DNA of 64,000 nt from Burhinus oedicnemus (GCA_008921705.1 VFFE01006833.1:563729-627728), one strand, 5' to 3'. Counted from the first letter of the stretch, positions 1 through 14,100 are shown. Translations and numbers: made by a program. The notes: generated from the letters alone by a model not told the origin.

Positions 1-14
1 TTATCCTCTCCACA

Positions 15-72
15 CCTCTCCTCTCCTCTCCTCTCCTCTCCTCTCCTCTCCTCTCACCTCACCTCACCTCTC
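15..72. repeat. (CTCTC)n pentamer microsatellite grading into (ACCTC)n
   Basis: About eight tandem CTCTC-type units followed by three to four ACCTC units. This is a strand-asymmetric pyrimidine tract. It is a low-complexity repeat with no coding content, and it starts close to the window edge, so it may extend to the left. Confidence 0.9.
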
Positions 73-3000
73 CCTGATCCAGGATGCCATGATCCAAGGC
101 TGAGAATCTGTGATGCCTTTGTCCCTGGAGGCTCTTCTTTCAGCATCAGCTGCTGTGAAAAAGATACACAAAAAGATCTTGGCCAGATCTGCAAAGGCTT
201 ATTTAAGACTTCTGCCTATGAGATGTAGTTGGTTGGGGCTAGAGTCTTGAGATCTTCCCTAAGAAATCTAATAAGTTGTAATTGTTATGACTCATTCATA
301 CAGAAAGCTAAACCCAGAATGACAATCTGAAACGAACTTGGAATCAGCATTCAACCAGTTTATGAAGTATTTCAGTAATTCATGCAGTACTGACAGAACA
401 ACGCAGGTATTTCAGGTCATTATTGCTCTGTACTTGCTTGAGATAACTTGGTATTTATATATGCAAAGGCTTGTTTTCTCACACTGGGATTAAGTGGAGG
501 GAATCACTAATTTCAATCAGTCTTACATCTATAATAATTCAGCTCTCCCCAGCAGGCTGATTAGGTTTGCCGGATAAGACAGCTGTAGGATATCCTTTGG
601 CAGGAGAGAATGACTGTTTGCTGAAACAGTGCTATCCATGGAGGCAGTTCATTTGGGAAATGCGAGCAGTGGGTGAGATGGAAAGGATGTGGCTGAAAGC
701 TTAAAAGCTAATGGTGGGATAGGCTGCTTGCTACAAGAGAAAGCAGAGGACTTGCAGTAATTGTTGCTGTTTTTATTCCAAGTCATTGCTCTTTATTGGA
801 TTAGCCAAGCTAAAATCCCCTCTAAATTAATGCTTAGGAACAAAACATTTGGAATAAAAGAAATAATATTTACGTAATTAAATTTGTTTGTCCTCAAATT
901 GCCTGATCTTCTTTGCCATCACAGAGAGTCATATTTTCAAATGTATATACTTTGATACTACGTTCAGTTCCAGCATATGCAGGTTTAAATTGTCCCTGAA
1001 GCACTGAAACAAGTGTTTTGGGCTTTTGTGAGACAAACTAAATCTGGGATTTGTATAGACCTGCTATGTGATATACATATAGGAAAAACCCCCTTTGTTT
1101 AATCTGTGGCATTCATTAAGCGAGATATAGTAATTGTCAGCCACCAAATGAGCCTGCACGGGAATGCCGTGGGACTGGACATGGAGAAGAGAGGTCTGGC
1201 TTCCATCCTCTTGGTCCTGGAGTGGGACCCATCTTAGACAAAGCATCTGCGTCTCAAGTTCCTTCATCATACTGTGAGGGAGGTAAGACTGACCTCCCTC
1301 GGAGCAATTTTATGAAAATCATGTTCATACTTGTGAAGCCCTCTGAGAAGTGTAAAAGGAACTTGTCTATCCCCAGTATCTCTGTGTAAAGAACTTCTGT
1401 GCACAAAAAATGATGAACAGGTTCAAAAGGAACTTGAAGGGCCCAAGAGATGGAGATCTGAGGTAGCAACGGGGTCCCAACGGGCCAGTAGAGGAAATTC
1501 CACATGGACCTGTAAGCAAAAAAATAAAGCTAACCAAAAAGCTTATTTGATGATTCTTAGTAGATTCCAGTACTCATAGAGGGGAACTTACCCACTCAAG
1601 AAACATTTCAGATGCAACTTTTCCAGATACGGTACCTGGTTTTGAGGGTATACCAAAATTAACAAGTAGATTAGCTCACATAGCAGATGGAGCAGAAAGA
1701 GAGTTTAATTTATTGAACTTGTAGAGATTGCGTCATGTTTTGAAATTTAGAAGTGAACTTAAAGTCTAGGTTGAACCTGACTGTACTTCATGCCGGAAAG
1801 ACTGATTATAGCCTAAGATGGGCAACTTGATACGTTTTCATAACAATATTTTGTTAGTGTTAATAGGGAGGCAAATGCCAAATTGAAGATTAATTGAAGC
1901 AATAGACAGGAAAGAGCTGAAGTTTGACTGGGAATTCCTTAATGAGCAAAACACAAATTGTGCATCATTGTAAGTGACCCATAAACATTTCTGGGATGAA
2001 ATATTTCTTCCTGTTAAGAAGTAAAGAGACATTCTTAAATTTAAACAAAGGGGAAAATTGGGAAAGAAAGATCTTAGCAATAAAAAGGCAGAAGGAAGAA
2101 GAGATGAGCAATAGCATGACAGGCTATTGGAATAGTTTGTATTTTCTCTAGAGAGTTGCCTTTTAATTTTCTGAATGTCTGATCCCTTCAGTGCTTTGCT
2201 TTGTATCACGAGAGCTCTGGACCCCGAGCTACCAACAGGCATACATGACACAGTACATGTCTGATCTCTTTAGGGGAATTTATATCGCTAATGTAGCTCC
2301 CTGGTATATGTAGGACATCTACCCGTGATGCAAGAGGTGTACATTAAATTGTCGCTTCTGCACACGGGGGCTGTAGTCCATCTTCCCCCAGAGGAGCAGT
2401 GCACGCAGATTTGCTGTTAGGGGCATCTTCTGCTTCTTCTTCAAACCTTCTTCAAAGGTTTGAAATGTAGTCATCAAACACCCAAAAAAGACTGAAAAGA
2501 GGGAAGTTTCCGAATATCAGACCAAAATCCAGTGCTATTCTTTTACAATTCTCAGTAATGACAACTAAATATGGAGTTGGCAATAAAGTTGGTTCAAAGT
2601 AGGAGGGATGGCAAAATCTGGCCCAGAATAGCAATCCAGCCTGCATTCTTTTCTCCAGATATGTAAGTAAATGATTTTTTTTTGAAAAAAAAATTAAAAT
2701 TGCTGCTTAAAAAAGTAGAAGATCTTTTCATTTTCGTAGTTTTGATGAGGTGTTTTAGTAAGAAATATTCAAGGATTAAGGCTTATATAAAATTCTCATC
2801 CTGCAGGAAACTTTTCTTCCTCTGATTCAATTTCTACCATGGTTTTCTGTAGTAGAACAACCTCAGGCCTTGCATGGCAGAGGAGTAACATTTATTAAGC
2901 TTCAGTGGCAGGAACTGATCAGCTTAGCAAAAATGTCAGACATGTATAGTCACTGCAGGCATGTATAGGGAGTAACAATTCAGAAACCTAAAGTCCAAAA

Positions 3001-3690
3001 CACACTCAGGAAATTAAATTGATAAAAGTCAAGCTTGGTCATTTATTTTCTGGCGAGCATGATGGAGTAGGAAAAGCATGAGAAAACAAGCTCTCAGGAC
3101 TCAGAAGACCCGCTCCCGGCTGTGCTCCTGGTTTCCTGTGAAATCCCCACTGTGCCAGCCCTGGAAGGCATCTGAGCCTGTGCTGGAACAATTTAATTAT
3201 CCATCCCAGAAACTTTGGCGGAGATGCTATGCACTTCACCTAGGGGAAGCTCAGGGCTGGACGCAAGCGATCTCCTCTCCTCTGATCCTGACAGGGAGGC
3301 TAAAGGGACCCTGTGAAATGCACCCGCTTTTCCTGCCACGACTAGAAGACTTTTTAGGCTTTTAATCTCAGAATCCTCCCTGGGGGAGGGAGGGAGCAGA
3401 AATGTACTGAAGAGGCAGCAAAGCCTTTTAAGGTCTGGCACGGTGATGGTCTCAGGGGTGGACATGGTGCCACCCAGCTGGAGTTTGCTGGCCTGCCCCA
3501 TTCCTCAGCTTTCTTCTCCTTCTTTATGGGACGAAGGTGTGTGAGTCTGGTGCTTGGTGTAGGTCTGCCTCACTTACCTGCTTGCTGCACTATGAGTGTG
3601 GTGCAGAAGAACCATCCCAAAGGACAGCTTTTTGTTTCCTTGGTGTCGTGTAAAATGGGTCAGTATCCATTAGCTTTGGTGGTAGCTCTT
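73..3690. other. Intergenic DNA, no gene recognised
   Basis: AT-rich, non-repetitive sequence. The open frames are short (under about 140 codons), lie on both strands and resemble no family I know. The 137-codon minus-strand frame at 1838-2251 is low in complexity and has no recognisable domain. A GC-richer patch at about 3050-3550 holds overlapping open frames on both strands (95 and 102 codons), which is what chance openness in GC-rich DNA looks like. It lies 3' of PRIMA1. Confidence 0.6.
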
Positions 3691-3699
3691 TGTATGGGA

Positions 3700-5366
3700 T
3701 AGAGAAGAGGGATAATGGATGAATCCCAGACCATGGAGGCAAGGGGGAAGGTCTGGAGAGAGGAAGATTTTTCCCTCGGTTGAGGAGGACTGGGTTAGAG
3801 ACCACTTGGCCAAGCTGGACGTCCGTAAGTCCATGGGCCCTGATGGGATGCACCCACAAGTGCTGAGAGAGCTGGCAGATGTTATTGCTAGACCACTCTC
3901 CATCATCTTTGGAAGGTTATGTGGAACAGGAGAGCTGCCTGAGTACTGGAAGAAGGCCAACATTGCTCCAATCTTCAAAAAGGGCAAGAAGGAGGACCTA
4001 GGGAATTACAGGCCGGTTAGTCTCACCTCTGTCCCTGGGAAGGTAATGGAGCAACTTGTTCCGGATGTCATCTCCAAACACGTTGAAGAACAGGAAGTTA
4101 TTGGAAGTGGTCAACATGGATTTACCAAGGGTAAATCATGCTTGACCAATCTGATAGCCTTCTGTGATGTTATAACTGGTTGGCTGGATGACGGGAGAGC
4201 AGTAGACGTCATCTACCTTAACTTCAGCAAGGCTTTTGACAGTGTCTCCCATAACATCCTCATTAGGAAGCTGAGGAAGTGTGGGCTAGATGAGGAGACA
4301 GTGAGGTGGATTGAGAGCTGGCTGTGTGACAGAACTCAGAGGGTTGTGATTAATGGAGCAGTGTCAAGTTGGAGGCCTGTAACCAGTGGTGTCCCCCAGG
4401 GGTCAATACTCAGTCCAATCTCGTTCAATATATTCATCAATGACCTGGATGAGGGGACAGAGTGTATCCTCAGCAAGTTTGCTGATGATACCAAACTGGG
4501 AGGGGTGGCTGACTCTCCAGAGGGCCACGCTGCCATCCAGCGTGACCTGGACAGGGTGGAGTGCTGGGCAGAGAAAAACCTAATGAGGTTCAACAAGAGC
4601 AATGGTAGGGTCCTGCACCTGGGGAGGAAGAATGCTAGGCACCAATATAGGTTAGGGGTGGACCTGCTGGAAAGCAGCTCTGAGGAGAAGGATCTGGGTG
4701 TCCTGGTAGAGAGTAAATTATCCATGAGCCAGCAATGTGCCCTTGTCGCCAGGAAGGCCAATGGAATCCTGGGCTGCACAGGGAAGAGTGTGGCCAGTAG
4801 GTCGAGGGAGGTCATTCTCCCCCTCTACTCGGCACTGGTGAGGCCACAACTGGAATACTGTGTCCAGTTCTGGGCTCCCCAGCTCAAGCGGGACAGGGCA
4901 TGACTGGAGAGAGTCCAGCGTAGGGCAACAAAGATGACTGGGGGACTGGAGCACCTCCCTTATGAGGAAAGGCTGAGAGAGCTGGGACTCTTTAGCCTGG
5001 AGAAGAGAAGGCTGAGGGGAGACCTTATTCTTGCTTCTAAGTATCTAAAGGGTGGGTTGAAGTAGGATGGAGCCAGACTCTTTTCAGTGGTTCCCAGTGA
5101 CAGGACGAGGGGCAATGGGCACAAGGTGGAACATCGGAAGTTCCATTCAAACACAAGAAAAAAACCCCTCTTTACGGTGAGGGTGACAGAGCACTGGCAC
5201 AGGCTGCCCAGGGAGGTTGTGGAGTCCCCTTCTCTGGAGATTTTCAAGACCTGCCTGGATGCAGTCCTGAGTAATGTGCTCTAGGAGTTCCTGCGTCAGG
5301 AGGGGAGTTAGACTAGATGATGTCTAGAGGTCCCTTCCAACTCTGATGATTCCGTGATTTCGTGAT
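3700..5366 (+). mobile_element. CR1 LINE, 5'-truncated, ORF2 reverse transcriptase half plus 3' end
   Basis: A non-LTR retrotransposon of the CR1 family. The translated sequence runs through the RT finger/palm region, the post-RT region ([39 protein letters not shown]) and the C-terminal block ([16 protein letters not shown]), then into the non-coding 3' end with TTAGACTAGATGATG and short degenerate terminal units ending near 5366. The 5' half (ORF1, endonuclease) is missing, as usual for CR1, which is truncated during target-primed reverse transcription. The left boundary is uncertain within roughly 3640-3760 because the RT similarity only becomes clear at [10 protein letters not shown]. No clear target duplication is visible. 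Confidence 0.93.
3719..4903 (+). pseudogene. CR1 ORF2 reverse transcriptase fragment, 394 open codons
   Basis: An open frame of 394 codons inside the CR1 copy. It encodes most of a non-LTR reverse transcriptase: [10 protein letters not shown] near residues 39-48, the [13 protein letters not shown] block near 98-110, [13 protein letters not shown], motif A as YLNFSKAFD (residues 166-174), [10 protein letters not shown], and motif C as FADD (residues 254-257). In motif A the aspartate that normally precedes FSKAFD is asparagine (codon AAC at 4220-4222). This is the metal-binding position by analogy with other LINE RTs, so the enzyme is expected to be dead. The frame ends at an in-frame TGA (4901-4903). 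The same frame continues with recognisable CR1 protein through a further TAG at 5063-5065 to the apparent natural end at 5282-5284. The ATG at 3719 is not a natural start; the element is truncated upstream. Confidence 0.9.
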
Positions 5367-8300
5367 GTGCTATTGGAAGATATGAATATTTATACAAAAT
5401 ATGGAAGCATGAATGAGTTATTGCAAGGGAATGGAGTAGCAGCATGTAAGCTCCTCTGCGTGGCCACTCTTACTCTGTCATGAAATGGAGGTGTTTACTT
5501 TCAATGATGATTCACTCAGTGTTAGCTAAGGTGCCTCTGTATACCGCTGCACTCGGAGCACAGACACATCTTCAGTCTCTAACTTAATGCTTTTCAACAC
5601 ACCAGGCCCCTGGGAGCCTACGGACTACTTCTTGGGAAGCTGTGAAAGCTGATGAAGACAAGCAAGCTTATGTATACCTGCGTTAACCTCTGTGTTTGAC
5701 CTTTCTAGAGGATGCTTTCCACAGGAGCCCACAAAACCAACATGACTGGCCACCGCTGGTCTGGCTCATGGGCTTCAGTGCCTAAATGATTCCTGGAGGT
5801 ATCTGTCTTCCTCACTGCAGACTTAGCACTTGTGAAAACCATATTTAAGCACCTAGCTCATTGTAGTTAAACACCTAACTCATTTCAGTTCTACTTGGAT
5901 GCAGTGCAACCATCATGGTGGGGCATGGGGACATGCAATGTTTCCTGCTTCTCTGGCAGATAAAGCAGCTGCTTTGCTGTTTTGATTTATACAGAGATTT
6001 GAATCTGGCTCTTACTTCCAGTCTGTGGCCTTTCCTGGCATTGTTGGATAGGGATTTCTTTCTTTTCTTTCCTCTCTCCCCACTTTGCACAATATTGACC
6101 GGACCAGAGCACTGATTACGACCCCCTCCTCCCTGGTCAGTGCCCTCACCCCAGGCTGTAAAGCCAGAGTCTCCCTCCACGTCCCGGCTGGATCAGGGCA
6201 GAAGAAATGACGAGTTTGTGATTTCTGATGAGTTTAAGCATTCAGTGCTGCGTGGACAGATGGAGTCATGTGCGTGCCCAGAACAGAGCTACTCTACTGG
6301 GGGGATCCCAGCAGCTTGTGAATTTAAGCCCCTCTCAAGCCAGGGGGCCGCTGAAGAGGTGCTCCAAAGCCTTGCCTTTTGGATTGCTCTGTCAGATGTT
6401 TTCTGGGGATCTGGCTTTTTTTGTCATGTCCCTGTCCTACAAGAAGTACGTGACAGAGCAAGGATTTACATTAAAGTGTCTTGTCATCCATCTCCATCTA
6501 TTTTAAAAATAGAAATCTTAAAAGAAAACTTATTTTGGGGTGAAACTAATTGTTGAGGGAAGGATAAAAGAAGTTGTTTATAAAGTCTAGGTCATTGGCT
6601 CACAAGAGAAGAGAAAATAGAATTTATGTAATGGGTCACATAGGTCACACTGTTCAAATTTCAGACTGTGACTGTTTAGAGGAAAATTTTCTCAGCAAAC
6701 TGTTTGCAGAAGAATGCCCATATATTGGGGCTTGTTTAGATAAGAAATAATGAGAGATCTTCTTGCATGAAGAATGAAAGATCCTAAATGAAGAAAAAAT
6801 GTCAGGTCAGAACATCAGCTGCTTAACTCATTAGCTTAATGGATTTGGCTCTCTCTCAAGTAGAAGTGGTTCTGCATCATTTTTCCTGGTGTTTTTTGTT
6901 GTTTTGTTTTTTATTTCCACAGTTGTGGACTGTTAATTTTAATCTGCTTTTTCTGACCCTGTGTTGTCTCAGTACCCCAGACCTTCTATAGAACATTTTC
7001 ATATAGAACAAAAAGCCAAGCCCTGCCAACATGAAGCCATAAGATGCAGTTTTAGTTTTATGCCAGTTGGGAGAGTGGAAGCCTAAGAGGCTTTTCTGAT
7101 TTTGCTGGATAAATTCACATTTTGACCTTTTTCTGCTATGAAACTGGTAAATATAGCAAAATGGGTTTTCACATCTTCAGGGCAGATAATTTTCTGTTTG
7201 AAATGCTGCTCTGAGGCATGTTCCTTTTGTTTTATGAACTTTCTCCCCAGCTAGAAAGAAAAGTAGAAACCTGACACTCCTAACTGGTTTGGACAAGCAA
7301 ACCATGAGGGTCTGCAGATGTTTAAAGTGGTTACAAGAAAATGCCAGCATATTTGACCTTCTTTTTCTCTTTAGGAAAGTTAGGGAAAGATGCCCTGCCT
7401 TTGAACCGCTTTCTCCATTGAAAGAAAAAATGCATTTCTTCCGATAGGAAAAATGTCAAGGAAGAAGCAGCATCAAAAGGCGGTAAATTCCACCACAGAC
7501 ACTGACAGAATCTGAGTCATTGTGGCTCAGAGTGTAGCTGTCACCAAAGGTGGTTATTGGGGGTTTAGGGCCACGCTGACATGGGTGGACTCTGAAGACA
7601 GAGGCCATCTCCTGGACTCTGCAGAGACCTGCCCACTTCGCTGGATGCTATGGGCATCCCAAGAAGTGTGGCCTTTTGGGCTGTTCCTTGTGAGCTTTCC
7701 TTTTTGTGCAGGCCACCGTGTCCCACAATCTTCCCATTTTCGAACGGGAGTAAAAGCTATCCATTTCTCCTAGCTCTTGCTTTCTCTTCAGTTCTTTGGA
7801 GACTGAATATCTCTTGTTATGTGTACGCACAGTGCCCAGCATAACTGGACCTCTCTCATGATATGCCCATCTGTGATGAGGCAGAGTTCGCAGTTAGATG
7901 GAAATTCATACATGGAGCGAAAAGAAGATCCTTCTGCAATGAATGAAACTTCTTTTCCAATAGATAAGTCATAAAATTGGGACTGACTCTTATAGGTCCT
8001 TTTTCCTGTCTTTTGCTCAAAACGAAGCCATTTTTCATTTTATTTCTCTATCTATATTAGATTTGCATATTTTAGTGTCCCTGTCTGTTTCAAGTGAAGC
8101 ACGGTGACCCGCCACATTTTTTAAAGACAATGTCCTTTTCTACTTCTTGCCAAGGTTTCTTGATGGGACAAAAAGCATATCTTGTCCTAAGTAGCACAGC
8201 TAGGGGGTCCAAAGGCATTCAAAATGCTATGTGCACATATGGCTACATTTATAGGATTTTGTTTCTGAAAAGACCTCCTATAATTTGTAAAATTATAGGA

Positions 8301-11040
8301 AGCCAGAGCATATGGAAAATAGGCAGCTTTGTCTTTCTCTGATATTTTTTTACTATCTGGCATTTAAAAGAAATAAGTGATCCTCAAAACCCCATGTAAA
8401 ATAAGTGTGTCACCCAAAAAGCTCTGTATTGCTTGACTGGTTTGCTACACTATAGCTTCATATAGTTCCCAGGATAAAATAAATGTTGAGTTTCCTCTTT
8501 CCATGTAATTACACGGTATCATGCTTAGCCCGGGGACATCCTGACCACGGCAAAGATCACAGCTGTCATTAACATGTCACAGCTTCAGGACACCTCGGCT
8601 GCCCTTTGCCCCTGATCAGCATTAAAGCTAAACTCCTTTGAATGTGTGACACGGGTCCCATCAAACAGATCATGAATGTTCTTCAAACTGGTTATTTGAC
8701 AATAAACATTAAGACAGCGAGTGGCCAGGTGACGTCAGAAGAGGAAAACAAGAAGCAAAGTGGTGAAACACAGCTGAGCAGGATCAAATGAGGAGGGCAG
8801 TACATCTAGTCCTGTAGCATGGAGATCCCCCTATTTACAGAACGTTAATTAGGCAGTGACTGATTTTTAAGGAGAGGCTGGATACTGTGGATAAAGGCTC
8901 ATTATTATATTAATGCAGATAAACTGGCGCCCTGCAACATGTCTGGAGAAGTGTTCTGCATTTGTCTAAATAATGGAGATAAGGGAATTAAAAGCTCTGG
9001 GAGGCTGGAAGCCATCCTCAAGCTTCAGGCGGAGGGCGTAGGGCCGTGCAGGACCAACCACAGTCAGCACGGATGGGGAGAGGGAGTAAGGCAGATGTCG
9101 GCTCACAACGGGACCGCTTTTTTCTCTGGCATCTTGGTGAAGGGAGCAAAGGGGATGGATTTTTGCTTTTGATGAAATAAGTTCCTTGACTCTGGTGAGA
9201 TTACATGGCTATTTCCCAGGTGAAGATCTCAGCCCTTTTCTATGAATGGACAGGTTTATGGCAGCTGCTCTATTTTGCATGAGATAAAGTGTAATTCTAT
9301 GTGTGGGACAGATTGCAGCGTGCAGTCATTAGTGGGGCAAGACTGTGCATTATTTCTGTTCTTGGATGACTCTTCTTTATCAGAAATTGATAAGTTACCC
9401 ATAAGACAGTTCTTTCTTTCAATATCTTGGGTTTTGTGAAGAAAAAGAATGCTATAAATCACGGTACTATCCAAGAGGTTAGGAAAAAAAAATATAATGG
9501 GGAAAAAAACCCCACTCATGAAAACAGAATCAACCAGTAAATAATTAAAATATTGAACAAAAGAGACAAAAGAGAAAACAAAAGAGATCAAAATCTTGAA
9601 GAGTGGTGTCAGTTCTTTTACCCCCATCATTTGAACTTAGTGACTGGGAAATGGGGACCTTTTTGCCTAGCTTATCTTTTTCTACAGCACCCACTGCTAG
9701 TAAACATAGGGTGTATGTCCCCATTGGGGAGTTGAAGGGGCTCTACCTGAGGAGTCACTTTTGCCTTCAGGGAGGTGGTGGGTGCATATGGAAATCATCA
9801 CCTCTGCTTCCCCAGGGCACTGGAAAAAAATTCTCCTGAGTCCAGCAAATGCTTTTTGCAGGCGCTGCACTGATGTCTCCAAATCAGTTGCCTCAGTGTA
9901 CCTCACCTTTGAGACTATATTCTCTGGTGCTGGCTAAGAGAGACCAGTTGTACTCTCTGTGAGCCATGAAGGCTAATGCAAACTCAATGTGAGGGGATTT
10001 GCCTGTTGCCTCTTTCACCCACATGGTCCAGAGAGAAACCAAGGCTTTGATTCTTCCTTTGTCCAAAAATTCAAAGTACAAGCTAAATTCAAAAAAGCAT
10101 TTATCCTTAAAAAAAAAAAAAACCTGAACAAAAAACCGCAGCCATCTGTGAGATGAGATCCAGGTAGGCAACCAGCAAAGAAGAGGCAGATGCTTGTACG
10201 AGCTGCAGTGCTGTATCTGGAGATGTACCTGCGTCCCGTCAGAGCCTGACATCGTCCACAGGCTCTTGTGTCACCAGGCAGGTACGGGAGAGCGCATCTC
10301 TACAGCCTCATACAGGTTCCCCCAGCCTGCCAGGGGTTAATGGGAAAAGCTCCTACCGTGGTCCCTAATTTTGTAAATTCACTTTCTGTACAGCTGGTGA
10401 AGCTCCCTGAGCTCCTGGGCAAGCTCCACCGCTGGTTTGTGGATGCAGGTGGGGTCCACTGAGGTACAGCTGCATTTATAAAAGCAGCCAGGGGAGTTTG
10501 AAATTTGGCCTGAAGATATGGCTTTTAGCTAAAAATCTGCCTTTTTGTTGAATTCTTTTGAATCAAGAGGATGAAGAACCAGAAAAAACACCTTCCTTTT
10601 CCAGAATATTTTCGGATTGTGTTTTCAAGGACCCAATACCTGTTTCATTTATCATACCAGTAAGATTGATTCTCTAAAAGTCATATCAAGAATGCACAGG
10701 CTGGCTTTGTGATTATCATTTGACATCAATCCAGGGAGGAGGACATGATCTGCACCGTGGGCCTCGTCAAAATGTGACAGCTTTTCCCTTCAGTGCATTT
10801 CCAGAGCTGTGCCATTCTCCAAGGATGGCTGCGCATGGGGCTGCGAGGCAGAGCCGGAGCGCTAACTCGACGAGAGGGATGACTCTGCTGAGTCAAACAG
10901 TCAAATAAAAAAATAAAGGCATCTGCTGAGAAAATCACATTTAATTAGAAGGGAATAAAATGAACATGCTGAATAAAAGGAGACTGGAGCTGTTGCAGAA
11001 AGGAAGTTGAATCGATCCATCTGGGAATTCTCTGAATAAT
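5367..11040. other. Intergenic DNA, no gene recognised
   Basis: I see no exon, RNA gene or recent transposon here. The open frames are short and inconsistent. The longest (138 codons, plus, 6140-6556) is overlapped by another plus-strand frame and matches nothing I know. A poly-A run lies at 10109-10122. Codon-like structure, splice-flanked frames and interspersed-repeat ends were looked for and not found. Confidence 0.55.
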
Positions 11041-11130
11041 GATTATTATTAATAACACTGAGCACTTATGTAGCATTTTTTTGGGTCAAGTTCATTGCTG
11101 TGAATCATCACAACAAACGCAGAATGTAGG
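11041..11130 (-). mobile_element. MIR-like SINE relic (3' portion, reverse orientation)
   Basis: Plus-strand text reads like the reverse complement of the MIR 3' half: TTATTAATAACACTGAGCAC, then CTTATGTAGCA, an indel region, and AATCATCACAACAA followed by GTAGG. These fall in the same order and spacing as in MIR (end of element, AGCGCTTA region, CCTCACAACAA region). It is strongly diverged, as expected for an amniote-age SINE in a bird. Other ancient SINEs sharing this tail could match equally well. Confidence 0.5.
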
Positions 11131-14100
11131 TTTTTCTTTAGCATCCAAATGTCACATCTAATTTATATTAGTTTGGTTATCACTATCATATGATACATGG
11201 GTGAATTCTGCCTTTGTTACTGAAGGGTTTTTTGCCCTCTCCTGCAAATAAGGATGTCATCACTTGTGCATCTCCTTAGTCTGTCTCCTGGCATATTAAC
11301 CGTGGGATAAAATGTGCAGAACATAACATGGAATAACTGTTTTTGTCTCCGGTGTCATTTTAAAATGTGCTCCTTAATGCAAAAGGCAATTTCAGACAGC
11401 TCTTTTATACTTTGGTTTCAACAAACATCCTTTTATCTACCTCAGACCCCAGAACTCTGCATGAAATGTAACAGCACTCTCTTTGGTCTTGAAAGCCTGA
11501 ACATGAACCCACCACCAGCCGAGTCCATGGGAGCCCAGCCACTGAAATCAGTACCCGTCGTGCACCACCCTATAAAAAACATTAACCACACAACCCTGCT
11601 TTCCCTCCTGAGTTCTTCAGATCTGGCAGCATCCTCAGATCCCTAATCGTTAGCAGCTGGGATCATCCACTGGGCATCGTACTTTCTGCAACGCCTTTGA
11701 TAGCTGGGGTCCCCTTCTCCAATCTGGCATCAAGGCTTTGCAGCCTCAGCTGATCATCTGTCTCATGTGATCATACACATTATTTACAGGTCATTGTCTT
11801 AATCCAGCTACAGTTGAAAATTAACACAGGCCGAAGCAAGATTTTAAGTTATGATTGTTTTCCTGGCAAACTCTAGAGGTACTGATGCATAATCCGACCG
11901 AGAGAAATTGTTCTGAAGCAGATCTCCCCTTGTACAGACAAACTGTTGGTGTAAACAGGAGAGCAGGGAGCAGGTTTGAAAAACAATTGTGAAACAGCTG
12001 GTTTAAAAGACTCTGTTCGTGCTACAAATAACATCAGCAGGAACATTCCTGGAATAAAGGTGTCTTTTACTGGAGTAAATGGGGCTTGAGAGCTGTTTGG
12101 GAAATGTGGATTGCTAGCTGGTATATTTTAGATTCTCTTTTTTTTTTTAGATCTTTTTTTCCTAATTTCTGTTGATAAATGTAAGTCAAGGCAGAAAATC
12201 CCTGAAAACCCATAGACACAAACTCAGGGCTGAATGTTTTTAAGCTTGCCTAAGCTGATGGAGTGTCATGTTGCTTTCAGCTGCTCGGTTCCCTCGGAGA
12301 AAGGGCACGTCTGTGCAACGCGTGCTGAGTTCAGGCGACGGTGACAGACTGCAGCCATCAGAAGGGATGAGTTGGCTTTTCGGGCACCTCTGGTCATTCT
12401 TGTTGACGGCGTGTGACCAGCCAGCTTGGAGACACGTTGCAGCCCCTCGCCCTAGAGGCAAGTCAGTTCAAAGGGCGTTCGCTTCCTCTCTCGCGCGTCT
12501 GATATGAGAAACTGCTCCAAAACAGGAGCAAAAACAGATTTGAAGGAGTTGTCCTATGGCTACTGCAGTTTTTCTTAACCTAGAAAAGGAAAATGTGTTG
12601 TGAGGAGGGAGGCTTTGTGTTTTAATGTGTTTGTAACCTGTGTTCCCACATTCACATCAACACAGGAGAGATGGCCTTGCCAAAGCTGGGCTGGGACCCT
12701 GGGCTCCGCTCCCGTGTGCTCTCCAGACCCCTGTGAGGTCCCAGTTTGGCTTTCTGTCTCCGGAGAGGGAAGCTGAGCCTCCGAGCAGCCACGACCCTGC
12801 AGTCGCTGTGGAAGCCTGTGCCGGGTGTGCTGGTGCTAACTGGGAGTGATGAGGACATGCCGCAGGCTTTTCAGTTGTCCCATTCAGTGGATGCCTGACC
12901 AGATTGTGCAAGTGACCTCAAAGGTATTGTCTGCCCAAGAATTGTTATTTCCAGAATAACATTTTTCTACTCAGGGTGAACTAAATTGCACACATGCACA
13001 CAAACACACACGATGTTTTTCTTCAAATTTTCTAAAGTCTTGTTCTGTATTAATTAAAGCACTATATTTTACAGAATAAGGTTCGTTTTTTTGTAGAAGT
13101 TTGTATGAATATGTCTGATTTTGGATGGACTGTTCCTGCTCTGATTATTGATTATTATTATCATTGTTGTTACTACTACTTAATTTTGCATTGTTTCCCA
13201 CTAGGATGGGCATGTCTCCATCATCAGACTGGGTGATACCCCCTGCTGAAATGCCCGCATGCAGCAGCATCTGCCCGCTCACCATCAATAAATTCAGACC
13301 CTGGGAGCCACGTCCCGTGTTGCAGCAGTTGTCCCTGCACAACCGAACAGGCTGGGGCCGTTCAGCCCCCCAGGCATAGGTACTTATTTCAGGGTAAGAT
13401 GGGTTGCCATCTGGAGGTGCCGTCTTTCACCACTGATGACAAGATTCTAGATAATTTAGATATATTAAACACCAGATTTTTAGTTTGGCTAAAATTAGGT
13501 GAGAGGAATCCTACCTCAGGTATTCAGTGGCTTTGTAAGTCAGGCTTTCTAAATCATAAGCGTTGAGAATAAACCTCTTCTCCCATATGACAAATGAAAC
13601 TGAAATATTATCGATATCCCTCAAGGTGCTGGCAGCAAAAGTTGAGCCTGTTCAGACTACACGGTGCTGGGCAGAGAATGTTTCTCACTGTGTTTATACA
13701 GCAGCCAGCCAGGTATAAATTTCATCACAAGACTCATTTTCATAAATTAAAACTCTTTTAAAGGGAATGTTGAATTTAGAGCATCCCTCAAACTTATGAT
13801 GGATTAGTTTCCTGTTTTTAAGGTAAATAGCATTTCAGAGTAGATTTTTTTTTGCTTAGAAGTGGTAAGTTTTAATTCTACAAGGTACTTGGCTCCATCT
13901 TCTGTGGTATCTTAACAACACAATTCCTACATGAAATCATAATTACTGAAATAAACTTCTGGTGCTTTTGCCCATGCCTGTTGCTATGGAGTAGTTCTAC
14001 TGATTTTAGTAGGGCCAGTAAAGCTGCCAGGTGACCTTGTGGGTACCATACAGTCTGATGCCTCAGCTGGGGAACAGCTTGCTAAATTTGCATTTTTTTC

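Noticed and set aside
4336..4815. 159-codon minus-strand frame
   Set aside because: Exact antisense of the CR1 reverse transcriptase frame; a shadow.
6140..6556. 138-codon plus-strand frame considered as a possible exon of the downstream neighbour
   Set aside because: No recognisable family, an overlapping plus-strand frame is equally open, and there is no supporting splice-site pair.
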